A stretch of 64,000 nt of DNA, taken from contig JAVKOQ010000166.1 in NCBI GenBank assembly GCA_031835245.1, forward strand, positions 53,501 through 117,500, given 5' to 3'. The position numbers and the translations under genes are program-made. The first letter of the stretch is position 1. Each line of letters begins with the position of its first letter. Below, one piece after another: positions 11,508-22,200 of the stretch. The stretch is from Balamuthia mandrillaris (lineage: Eukaryota > Discosea > Longamoebia > Balamuthiidae). The notes under the pieces were generated by a model. The model saw only the letters and a program-made list of their open reading frames with translations. It was not told the origin of the DNA and made no database searches.

Positions 11508-11630
11508 TAATCTCTCTTTTTGCTCTTCTCCTTCTGGTTTCTCTTTCGTTATTGTTTACTTGTAAGAAAGAATGAATATTTTTTTAGATTCATTCGCTTC
11601 GCTTTATTCTCTTCTTGTTTCTATGCCAGC

Positions 11631-13230
11631 TTAGAAGTCGAAGCTACCATCCCATTCTTGCTCGCCATCGTCATCATCATCAAAGTCGGGATCATAGTCA
11701 TCGTCATCGTAAGCTTTCTTTTGTTCATCTCCTTCGTAGTCGTCTCCTCCGTCTTCTTCACCCTCTTCATAATAGGGCATTTGGAAACGAAGAATACCGC
11801 CGATGCCGCCAAAGCCACGTACGAACTGTGCGCCGAGATCCGTGTGCTCGCCAATAAAGGCCAGACGTGCTCCTTGCTCCCTGGCGTGCTCGCACAGCCA
11901 GTCCATCAACCGCTCCGACTTGACGATCTTCCATCCAGCACTACTCTCATTGCTTCCTCTGTCGTCGTCTTCCAAAGGATAACCAGCAGTAGAAGATGAA
12001 GAAGCGGATTTCAGCCGAGAGGTCTTTGGAGGAGAAGCGATGGCCAGAAGCTGAGCGACCGTTGGTTCCTGATGAACGACTTGACCGGAAGGGCGCTGGT
12101 AATGAACGATGAGCTCTTCTTCATTTTCTCCTTCGGCTGTTGTGCTGCATCGACCCCGACGAAGGGTGTATCGACGAGTGGGCAGCTGATCCCAGCATAA
12201 CAGCACCTCCACAGCGCCTTGTTGCATGGCCGCCAGGCTCTGCGCAAGACCACAGCAGAACAACGAGCCCTCCTCCCTGGCCACCTCCTCAAAGAACCTC
12301 TGCAGCAGCTTTTGTTGCTTCAACAGCTGGGCGGCCTCCAGGACCTCCGCCGACTCCACGATAGCCTGGGACAAGCCCTTTCGCATGCCATAGCTCACAT
12401 CGACCACCTTCAGGACCTTCTGCTTCAGCCTGGCGTCCAAGAACTTGCCTTGCCACAGCTCGTTCTTGAGGTCCGCTGAGCCAGCGATGATCAGCCCTCC
12501 ACCAACGTTCAACCTGGCCGGGTCCTTGGGATCCAAAAAGTGGTGGAGGGCCTGCTCTGCCACCTTGCAGAGGTACGTATGCCGGGCGTTAAAAACGCAA
12601 CCGTTGGAAACGAGGGGCGGACTGACCGCCCGCCTTGTGCTTCTTGGGCAGGGTGGTGGTGTACTTGCCTACCACCTCCACGCGGCTGCCCCCACGAAGC
12701 TTGGCAAAGAGCGCCCCCTGGCCGTCCACCACAATGAAGCCGTAGCTCTCCTGGCCCTCCTCCAGCTGCTCGCTCAGGGCCTCGGTGTGGAACTGGCTGT
12801 CACACTTGTAGTCGAAGCGGAGGAGCGGTTTCACCGGCTCCACCACGATCAGCTCTTTCTTTTGCTTGCTTCCAACAGCTCCCGCGCTGCCGCTCTCTCC
12901 CTCGGAGGAAGAATAGATGGTTCCACAAAAGATGGCCAGACCGTTAGGTCCAGGGTTGCGCAGCTGCTTGACGCGATGCTGGATGGACTTGAGGGCCGAC
13001 TGCACGGACTTGCGGTTGGTGGTGCTCTTGATGCTGGAGCTGGCGCTCATCTCCTGGGAGAGCAGCTTGGACACCGCGGCGAGCTGGTGGTTGGCGGGGA
13101 TCATGAGGGTGATGAGGCTGGTGCCATCCCCGCGGGACCGTTCCAGCCTTTCCACGACCTGTTTCTGTCTCCAAAGGCTCACTTCGTCCACTTCCATTTC
13201 GTTGTTGTTGTTTTTGTTGTTTGTAGACAT
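11631..13230 (-). CDS. Eukaryotic peptide chain release factor eRF1, with +1 frame change
   Basis: Recognises stop codons and triggers peptide release. The first frame runs from ATG 13230 through domain N and most of the catalytic loop: SIKS at residues 66-69 (family NIKS), Y-x-C-x3-F kept in DYKCDSQFHTE, and GGQ at 201-203. It ends RFQRLRF then UAA at 12591-12589. The family match continues with no gap in the +1 frame (NARHTYLCKVAEQAL; human has MEKRHNYVRKVAETA) to the stop at 11631. This gives 532 aa if read through. Domain C keeps FVRGFGGIGGILRF but carries a long acidic insertion and tail. No intron is evident. Either this is a programmed +1 frameshift at UUU-UAA-C, or one T too many in a five-T run. 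It is convergent with CDT1, 123 bp away. Confidence 0.9.
12588..12600 (-). other. Candidate programmed +1 frameshift site (UUU UAA C)
   Basis: On the minus strand the frame reads UUG CGU UUU UAA CGC. The five-U run lets tRNA-Phe on UUU slip one base forward and pair again with UUU, putting AAC in the A site in place of UAA. The upstream and downstream frames both match eRF1 right up to this point. The layout parallels the bacterial RF2 site CUU UGA C. Alternatives are a homopolymer length error, or splicing of a 41- or 55-nt segment that would remove strongly conserved residues. Confidence 0.5.
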
Positions 13231-13666
13231 TTTTAGAGTCTGTGTTTGCGTTTTGCACAAAAGTTTTTTTGTATGTGTGAAGATGTTAAACTGTGTGAGC
13301 TTGCGAATGGTTGTTGTTTGAAGACAAAGAGTTTCTGTTGTTGTTTTTATGCGAAGAGGCGCCGACCTGTCGTGCAGCGAAACATGAATAGAAGGAATGT
13401 GGAAAATATGCAAAGAATGCAGGGAATACTTGGCATTTGGAGAAGGCGGAAGGAATGCGGAAGGATGCGCCGCCGCTTCGCCCAACTGTAGCGGCCAGAA
13501 TGTGAAGTTTTGTGGGCTATCGCTGGCCGGTGTGCCTAACGCATTTGATGGCAGCGGTAAGCTTTGAGTTTTGCGTTCTTTTTTTCTTCTTCTTCTATTT
13601 TTTTATTGTAAAACAAAGAGGAAAAAAAAAAGTTTTTCTCGAAACTGAGGTTACATAAAGTGAGCT
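13231..13666. other. Spacer upstream of eRF1
   Basis: This 436-bp gap lies between the eRF1 start and the stop of the next minus-strand gene. It holds T-rich and A-rich stretches and no supportable ORF. It presumably contains the eRF1 promoter and the neighbour's 3' end. Confidence 0.4.
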
Positions 13667-16600
13667 TCACTCCTTGGTTTGTTCCACTTCGGCTTGTTGT
13701 CTTTCGTCCTCTTTGGCTGCAAGTCCTGCTCTGGTTCGATGAGCCCCCATCTCTGTTAGGGATAGCCGCGTCTCTTCAGTTTGGGCATTCTCGGTTTTAT
13801 CGTGTTCCTGTTCCGCGGTGTCTGAAGCGTTGGTAGCAGTGCCTGCCTCTTCTTCGCGTTCTTCCTCTTCGCCCAACGTCTCCTCCTGGCTAACATCAGA
13901 CGTGTCGTCTACATGCGAGCTGCTTTCGACAGTGGTCTCTCCTCCTCCTTCCGTAGTAGTCGTGAAGGAGTCTGTCCGTTGTCTTCGCTCTCGTTTTTTG
14001 TTGCTGCCTTTTTTGCTGCCGCTTCCCTTCGCACTCACCCGAGCCAAACCGCTCGTGCTTCTTGTCGCTTGCGCAGGACCGCCACTCTCTTCCCGTTTCT
14101 TCCGCCGCTTCTCTTCTTCCTTCTCCGCTTCTTTCTCCTTTTCTTTTCCTTTGTCCTCCTTCGTTCCTTCTTCTGCTTCTTCTACCTGTTTCTTTGTGAC
14201 CATAGCAGCTTTCAAGTTTTTCTCCGACATTCTTCGACGCAACGGAGTGGAGGCGCTGATCTCGAGGTGAGGCCCTTGGAAGGTGTCCACCCTCCGGGCC
14301 TGTCGGCCCAACGCATCGATGCAACTCAGCACCCGCATCACGTTCTTGCCCTCGTAGAGATCCACCGGATCGAAGAGGTCCTGCGGCGACACGCCCAAAG
14401 CTAGACAGTGGTGACTGAACTGGATGATGTTCTCCATGTGATAGAAGGGTCGGAGGGGGCTGTCCTCTGCAGGTTCGTTGATATGTTTGATGCTTCCTGG
14501 TTTGATCTCATTTATCAACCTTTGTTATTGTTTGAGTTTGTATATTAAGTTGAATGGCACAACAGAAAAACGGAGTGAACGAAAGCAAGAAAGAACGTAC
14601 TTGCATAAGAGTACACCACTCTTGAGAGAATTGACCCAATCGTCGCTTGCGAACCGCTCTCCTGTTACGTCTTCAGTCCAAAAATATGTAAGTTAACGTG
14701 CCAATTGCAAGAAAGAACACAAGAGCAACGAAGACTGAAGACTGAATGCCGAAGAGAGTAGCGTACGTTCTATCCATTTCCTAGAATCGTCTTGCTTCTC
14801 TTTGAGATTCTCTTTCATGGCTTCTCGAAGCTTTATCTCTGACTGACTCTCTCCTCCCCTCAGCTTGTTGATCCATTTGCCAGGAAGCTTCTTGTAAATG
14901 GATTGCCTCTTCTTCTTTCCATCTTCTTCGTTTCCGCTAGCATTGCTATTGTTATTGCGGCCGTCTGAAGACGAAGACTTCTCTTCCCTCTTTTCTTTAT
15001 CCTGATTCTTTGTTGTTTCCTCTGCTATTGGTTCTTCTGCCTTGTTTTCTCTCATGTCTATCTTCACAACAGCTTTCTCTCGTTTTGGCGTTCTGGGAGA
15101 GCGAAGAAAGTTGAGGAATGAAGATTTCTTCTTCAAACTCTCGAACGAGCTGCTAAGATTCAACGGAGGTACTTCCGCTGTTTCTCCTTCTCCTTCTCCT
15201 CCAAGTTCCTTCGCTTGCGCATCTTCACCTGTGTGTAACTCTTCTCGAGAACGATAGCTTCCAGAGTTGGACGTCGTGTTGCGACGAGATCTTGGCGACG
15301 TTCCTGCTCCTTCTTTAGGTCCTCTTCGAAGCCAAGAAACTCTGTTTTTGCTTTTAGTAGTCTTGCTGTTGTTGGTCTTCTCGTTGGAGTCATCTTTCTT
15401 TGCTCGGGTGTAAAGGTCGGTGTCGCTAACGGAGCCACGCTTGGTGAGTTGATCCTCGCTTGCCATTCTTCGAAGCACGATCGTGGTCATGGAAGGTGCT
15501 CTTGGCCCACTTCCGCTTCCTCCATTCTCTTCATCACTTCTTCTTGGTGTTCCAACGCTTCTTCGTCTAATGATCCACGCGCGTTCTTTCGACGAAGAAG
15601 ACGAAGAAGATGAGGCAGAAGAGTTGGGATTGTTTTCGCGTTTCTCAGAAGACTTTCCATCAACTTGTTTTGTTTGAAGCTCAGGAGAAGAAGCAATTCT
15701 ACCGATGATTTCGATGGCAACTTTTCTTGGTCTTTGGGTTGTCGTGGAGGCGTCACTGCCTTCCTCTCCCCTTTTTCTTCTCTGCTCTGTCTCTCGGTTA
15801 TATTGCTTCTCCTCTTCCTCTATCAGCTGATCCACCATTTCTCCTATTTCCTTCTCGAACTCTGTCGGATACTTTAGTTCCACTTCCCCTGCTTTAAGTT
15901 CCATCGCTCCGTTGCCTTCTACTCCTTCTTCACCTCTTCTCAACAAAACATGTTCTCCTCCTGCTCCTTCTTCTTTTCCATCTGTGTCCTCTAGTCGTTC
16001 ATCTTCGGAGGAGTTTACTTCTTTAATTTTTATCTCTCGAATGATGACCTCTTTTCCACGTTCCTGAAGAGACAACATCTCGTTCAACCGTCGAACCAAA
16101 GTATCGGCCCTGAGTTTGGCTTGTTGCAGCTTTTGCTCGGCTCTCATCGCTCTTTGCTTCTCCATCTCTAGCTCCGCCAGTGCTTTCTCCAACTTTTCTT
16201 GCGTCTCTCTGAGTTTGGCTCGCTCTGCTTTGGCTTGCATTCTCTCAATGAGTCTACTGCGAGTTCGTGGTGGTCTTTCAGAAAACAAAAAAGAGTTTAT
16301 ATGAGTAAACGTAACAAGAACAAAAGAAAAGAAAGAAAACAGAAAAGAAGGAATGGAGAAAAACAACGAAACAAAGCATTAAATAAATAAATAAATAAAA
16401 TGAATGAATGAATAATACAAACCTTCCACCACCAAAAGTTCCACTTTTGCTACCAGCTTGACCTGCCTTAAGTTCTCTTCTCAGTGCCTCAATGTCCAAC
16501 TCTCTGCCTGCTTCATCCTCTCCATCTTCTCCTTCCTTTTCTGCCTTTGTAAGAATATTTGGTTTGGTCCTTCCCCGTAATGTCAAAGAAGTAAAACCTC

Positions 16601-18062
16601 TTCTCAACGAAGGAGGGGACTGCGCTCTCGACTTCCTTTTCTTCTCATCTTCCTCTCCTCCTTCTCCTCCTTCTTTCTTCTCTCCTTCCTTCTTCTTGTC
16701 TCCTGCCTCTTGTTTTGCTTCTTTCGCTTCTTCTCTTTGTTCTTTGAGCTTTGTGATACGTTTTAGTATCTTCTTCAAGTCCGAGGTCGGAATGTCCATG
16801 TCCCAAAGCTTCGCCTTTGTCAAGCCCAACAGCTGCTCGTAGCTTGTTATCTGATGTTTACCGACCAACTCTGGAATGTGCTCCGTCAGTTCGATCTCTT
16901 CCAGGAATCTCTCCACTGTTTCTGCAGGATACTTCCATTCCTCCTCCCTTCTTTCCTCCTCCTCCTCTCCATTCTCTTTCATGGAGGCTATGACCTTGTA
17001 CTTATGTTCGTCATCAAAAAAGTCGCTCTCTTGATCCCATTCCGAAACGATCGGGCTGTTGTTATGATGTCGATGCATGGCCTTCAACAGATGCCAGGAA
17101 AGCAACGTATCCTCCACTGCCTCTTCTTCGCCTTCTACTGCCTCGTCTTCTTCTTCGGAAGAATACAGAGCACATTCTTCGTCTTTATCTTCTGCTCCTT
17201 CTTTCATTCGTCTTCTTCGCATCTTGAGGGAAGCTTCTGCGTCGCTTTGATGGGTCTTTTGGGGCACATTGCTATTACTTGATGCTGTTGCGCCTGCTTC
17301 AACTTTGCTAGTTGCTGCATTGATGGAATGCCTTCTGTCCTTTCTTTTGCGTTGTTGTTGCTGTTCTTTCTTTTGTTTCTTCTTTTGTTTCTTGGGTGAT
17401 ACTTGTTGCTGTTCTTCTGTCTGTGGTTGTTGACCTTTCTTTCCTTTCTTTCCTTTCTTTCGAAACGGAAGACTTCCTTTTCTTTGTTGCGAAGAAGAAG
17501 CAGAAGAAGCAGGCGAACTTTTTTGTTGCTGCTGTTCAAAATGAAGAGTGGCGCCAACGACTTTTTTTTGTTCTGAAGGAGTGGACTCGTTTTTTGGTGT
17601 TGCTCTGGTCGTTGTTTTCTGTTTTGTTGCTTTCGAGGCGAACGAACGTGAAAACGAAGCTGGAGCAGAGGAGGAAGGAGCCACCTCCAATGTCGAGGAA
17701 GAAGAGGGAGAAGTCGCAGTCGAAGAGGAAGGAGGAGACTTTGAGGTCGCCACACGTGGAATCGGAACAGAAGAGGTGGAAGTCTTGTTGCTGCTATTGT
17801 TGTTTTTGTGTTTGCTCTTTGTTTTGTTGTTGTTTTTAGAGACCTCGGCTTGAGAGCTGCCGCTGTTGCTTCGAACTCTTTTGCCTCCGATGGCAACGTC
17901 CGTCGATGTGGTCGAAGTTTTTTTGACGCTTTTGATGGCGCCGCTGCTGCTCCATGCTTTCTCTCCCTCTCGGCCAGTTTTTTTCTTGTCTTTCTTCCTT
18001 CTTCTTTTGGGATGAGAAGACGAGGTTTCTTTGCTTGTTTTGTCCGCAGAAGAAGATTGCAT
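13667..18062 (-). CDS. SAM domain + coiled coil + calponin-homology protein, 1356 aa
   Basis: Exons: 18062-16423, 16274-14767, 14670-14601, 14519-13667; phases close. The N-terminal 370 residues are Ser/Lys/Gln-rich and disordered. A SAM domain follows at about residues 377-442 (ETVERFLEEIEL, LWDMDIPTSDLKKILKRI). Next comes a coiled coil at about 552-620 (ERMQAKAERAKLRETQEK), then a long polar linker. A single CH domain starts near residue 1050 (WVNSLKSGVLLCKLINEI, FYHMENIIQFSHHC, DLYEGKNVMRVLSCIDAL). The tail is highly charged. One CH domain of this type usually marks a cytoskeletal or signalling scaffold rather than an actin crosslinker; SAM suggests oligomerisation. The start is the first ATG after a pyrimidine-rich stretch, and a 5'UTR intron is likely (18200-18140). 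I do not know a named orthologue. Confidence 0.85.
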
Positions 18063-18470
18063 CTGAAGGTTTTGATGATGGTCCTCTTCTTGTTGTTGAC
18101 CCCAAAGAAAAAGAAATAAGAAATAAGAACCTGGTGCCGTTCTAAAGAAAAAGAAAAACGAACACGACCAGAAAGAAAGAACGAACCTCAACCCACCAAG
18201 CAGACCCTTCCTCAAAACTTTGCTTTAATTTTCCTCTGTTTTTTTTCTTTGTGCATTACACGATGAGCGATAATGCATCCACCCCAATGATTATTATTAT
18301 CGGCATTATTATATGGGCCATTTAACGGGGCGATCACCTGCTCGCTTTTATTGTTAGACGGACGTCGGTTCGAATCCCATCGGGTTGCAAATTGGTTTTT
18401 TTTTGCAATATTGTCTGATTTCTGATTGGCTCTTTGAATAAAGAGAGAGAGAGTGACGGCCCGCCTTCCA
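18063..18470. other. Spacer with a tRNA-like B-box fragment
   Basis: Contains the probable 5'UTR of the SAM-CH gene. Near 18360-18390 a GGTTCGAATCCC box has weak tRNA-like surroundings but no pairing T-stem or acceptor. A short (GA)n run at about 18440-18452 abuts the chromovirus fragment. Confidence 0.35.
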
Positions 18471-18840
18471 ACCGCTACTACCTTGTAAAATGGAAAGGAT
18501 ACCCCGCCTCGGACAACTCCTGGGTTGCAGCCAAGGACTTCGGCTCTCAGCGACCCATCTCCACCTACTGGGGAAAGAAGTACCCCAAGAAACGTCGCAA
18601 ACGGCGTTAGTTCTCTTTGGGAAGGCAGTGATGTTGGAAAACCAACGATTCACTTCATTTTGACTTCCTGTCGACACTTTCCCTGATTATCCGCACATTT
18701 TCTCGCCCCTTTTATTTTCCCTCTTTCCTCACAACACATTCAAAGCACACTTTGGTCCACACCCTTTTTCCTGTGAATAAACCCAGAGTCGCTTACGTGC
18801 CGTCCCTTTCTTGATCCGTAGGGTTTATCCCCCGTCAACA
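18471..18840 (+). mobile_element. Chromovirus (Ty3/gypsy) 3' end: chromodomain and LTR
   Basis: The fragment begins inside the integrase C-terminus with a chromodomain (YYLVKWKGYPASDNSW, AAKDF), ends that frame near 18610, and is followed by an LTR of 209 bp at 18632-18840 (TGTTGG to CAACA). It is 5'-truncated and sits between (GA)n runs on both sides. It is a fossil; the rest of the element is missing. The same LTR family recurs at 46.9, 52.9 and 62.0 kb. Confidence 0.85.
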
Positions 18841-19235
18841 AGAGAGAGAGAGAGAGAAAGAGAGAAAGAGAGAAAGAGAAGAAGAAGAAGAAGAAGAAGA
18901 ACAAGAAGAAGAAGAAGAAGAACAAGAAGAACAAGAAGAAGAACAAGAACAAGAAGAAGAACAAGAACAAGAACAACAAGAAGAAGAACAAAAAGAAGAA
19001 GAAGAAGAACAAGAAGAAGAACAACAAGAAGAAGAAGAAGAAGAAGAAGAACAAGAACAAGAACAACAAGAAGAAGAACAAGAAGAAGAAGAAGAAGAAG
19101 AAGAAGAAGAAGAAGAAGAAGAACAAGAACAAGAAGAAGAAGAATAAGAAGAAGAACAAGAAAAAGAAGAACAGCAAGAAGAACAACAAGAACAAGAACA
19201 GGAACAAGAAGAAGAAGCAAAAAAAAACGAAAAAA
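18841..19235. repeat. (GA)n followed by (AAG/AAC)n microsatellite
   Basis: Near-pure purine sequence on the plus strand, starting as GA dinucleotides and turning into AAG/AAC trinucleotides. It directly follows the LTR end and stops 26 bp before the TRAPPC10 stop codon. Long Arg- or Phe-rich open frames here are artefacts of the repeat. Confidence 0.95.
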
Positions 19236-19260
19236 GAAAAGCCATCAAACAAAAAAAGCG

Positions 19261-22200
19261 TTATGGAGTAGATTGTTGGAGGTAACAAGAGAGGGAGCGT
19301 TGGGGATAAACTTGAATCAAAGGGACAGATGGACGATGCACCGTCTTTTGCTCTCCTGCTGACTTGCCTTCTTCTCTTACCACGATGGTAGGCGTTGGCA
19401 GAGAACCACACGTCAACGGCAACAGCTTGATCGTGAACCGCTTCTCAGAACCCTATGTTGTTTGTTGTTTCAACACCACCAAAAGGTAAACATGAAACAA
19501 AACTAGAGAAGGAAGGAGGCGAGATGGGAGAAGTGGGTGAGCAGGAAATACCTCAAGAGGAAAAGAGTGCTTCTTGCTTCCAACGACAATCCATCGAGAG
19601 TCCGCCAGTACTTCGTATTGAAGGTGCTGGCAGCGAGGATGGTTTTGCTGCTGGTCAGAAGCTTTAACGAGTACTGTCATGGCTAGCATGTTGCCCACTG
19701 TGGTGTGGTCCCGTTCGCAGCTGGCGCGCACGGAATAAGATGCCTATTGGAAATGGAATAAAAGAAGATAAAAGAAGAAAGAAGTACGTAATAAGAAGAG
19801 ATGTCAGTGGTGTAAGAGATTTGAAAAAAATGTTGAAAGGAAGAAAGAAAAAGATACCTCGTGGGAACAGTTCGATGAGGAGGCAATCGACAGAGGAAGA
19901 ACGAATTTGTATTCTGGTGTATCACCTAACTCTCCGTTTTGAAGCTGTTGTTGCTGTTGCTCTCCTTTCAAAGGCTGATACCATACGCACAACTTTCCTT
20001 CGCTCTTCTTTTCAGCTTCTTCGTTTGTTTCATGTTCTTCTTTTTTGCGCAACAATTCAAAAACAAGCGATACTTCTTGTTGAGAGTAAATGACCTAAAG
20101 AAAAGAGGTCGTACTGAGTAAGAAAGAACTCTTTTAAACGCATTCAAAAAACAAAATCTCACCTTTTCCAACAAGAGAGGATTTGTATCGAAGGAACAAA
20201 CGTAATTTGGAGGAGGCGAAAGCTGGTAGCGTAATATGCGAAGGGACGGGACTTGACACATTAAGGCCACTTGCAGCAACTTTTGTTGATTTTGTCTTCG
20301 AAAAAATGGTCAGTTAAAATGAGAAGGAAAGAGAGGGAGAAAGATAGAGACAGCGAGAGACAGCGAGAGAGACAGAGAGCAAGAAAGAAAGAAGGAAGGA
20401 ATCAGCCAAAATGATATCGTCTCTCATTTAATGTCGGACGGAGTTGAAACGAATATTTGGTGTTTTTCATCATCTCGTTTTTGACAACGAAAGGAATAAA
20501 GAATGAGAATGGAAGAGGGAGAGGATGCCGTACCTATTGCTGTAAGAAGAGCCAAAGTGTTTGGCAGCAAATGGGTGCACAAATTGGAAGGCGCCAGAGG
20601 CTTTCGCCACTTTGCGATCCTGTGCCACAAAGCCTGTTTTTGCTTCCACTTCGTACTCTACTCTCGCCAAAAGCTGGAAAGAGTAAAAAGGTCAAAAGAG
20701 GGAAAAAATGAAAAAGAAGACGAAAGAGAGAGCAATGAAATACTAACGCGATGGAAATAAGTTTGCGGAGCGTTATGCTTCACAGGAGTAGCTACCACAG
20801 GTATCAAAAGTTGCAACCGCTGATGAGGAGCAAGGGAAGGCAGCCCCATTCTCCAACGGCCGGGCTTGGTTTCTGTTGCAGTCAAGTGCTCTGTTTGTCT
20901 TTTTCCTAGAGAAGAAGATAGTTTGCTCTTATTTCCATTGGTTTCTTTATCTTCTTGGTTTGCGTCCACTCTGAGAAAGGTACAAGTGGAAGTGTTTTTG
21001 GTACTAGTGGCTGGGTCATCATCTTCAGCAGCAACAGAAGAGGATGATGAAGAAGGAAAGAGTTGAAGATTTGAAGGAGAAGAAACGTAAAGTGAAGCTG
21101 CTGTAAGTTGGTCAGAGTGAGTATGTACATCGAGACGACAGAACTGAGTGTGCTCCAAGAGAAGACACGTCTCTTGCAAGAACTGAATGGCAAACGATGG
21201 ATTAGAGGGAAGCACGTTTATGGATAGCGTGTTGCTGTTGTTCAACTGAAGGAATCGCCATGATATATCTAAAGTCAACTGGTTGCTTCGAAGAAATACC
21301 TTCGTACAGCGATAGGAGCCCGCTTCGCATTTTAACTAATGATACAGAACAGAGAATAAGAATAGAGCAGAAAGAAGCACTTGATTTTGTTTTGTACCGG
21401 TAGGTCAAGTTTAATAGAAGAGGCGTTATCTTTGCTACCACCCAGTGCAATGGGTCCTGTGGAGGCTGTCAAAGTGAGATGGTCTTCTTGATACTCGGAG
21501 GCATCGCTTGGAATAAACACTACCCCCAATTCATCAAATGCGTACTCCTGTATAAGCATAGTACATAGATGGTTAGCATACCATTTGAGGCAGAAAAGCG
21601 AGAAGATAAGAGAGAAGGAAGGTATAACTAACCTCGGAAAGGAGAGAGGAGGAAAAATGACAATTCAAAGTCATGATTTGACCTTGCTGGAATGTTGTGG
21701 TCTGTGTTTCGAGGTGAGAGGCAGTGATGGTAGTCTTCAACAGAGACCCCATCTGAAAAATCACCTCTAAAAGAGACTTGGGTTAAATATAAAATAGACC
21801 AAAAAATAGGCAGGTAGGGGCTTTACCTTTCGATAGATTGTCTTTTGTGCATTCTAACACACGCTGCAAAGAATAACAAGCAAGACCGTGATCAGAGCTA
21901 CCAGGAGATGGCATGGTCTTAACGATGGCCTTGCAAAGAGCGAGGCAACACTCCACAAAGTAGTGATGCAGGGCGAGGTTGTCGTAGCAAATGGCGAGTT
22001 TGGCGCGTACGAATATCGATAGTAAATGCCAACCACTCCCGCCATAAAAGAGACCGACCTTCTCATAGATGGGAACAGCATCTTCATGACGTCCACGAAT
22101 GCTATTTGTGTGTACAGTAAACAAAGACATGGATGAGAGAGGACGAGAAGAAAGATGAGAGAAAAGATGAGAATGAGATGTACAAGTGTAAATCTGCAAT

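Noticed and set aside
12562-12616. 55-nt intron explaining the eRF1 frame change (C|GTTTCC to GGCAG)
   Set aside because: It would restore the frame, but it removes RFQRLR and RHTYLCKVAE, which are among the most conserved residues of the family, and the donor is weak. It is kept as an alternative to test, not as the call.
18360-18395. tRNA-like B box (GGTTCGAATCCC)
   Set aside because: No matching T-stem, acceptor stem or A box could be found on either strand. At most it is a decayed tRNA or SINE tail.
18740-19411. Long poly-Phe/Leu and poly-Arg open frames
   Set aside because: They are translations of the AAG/AAC microsatellite in different frames and overlap the true last exon of TRAPPC10.
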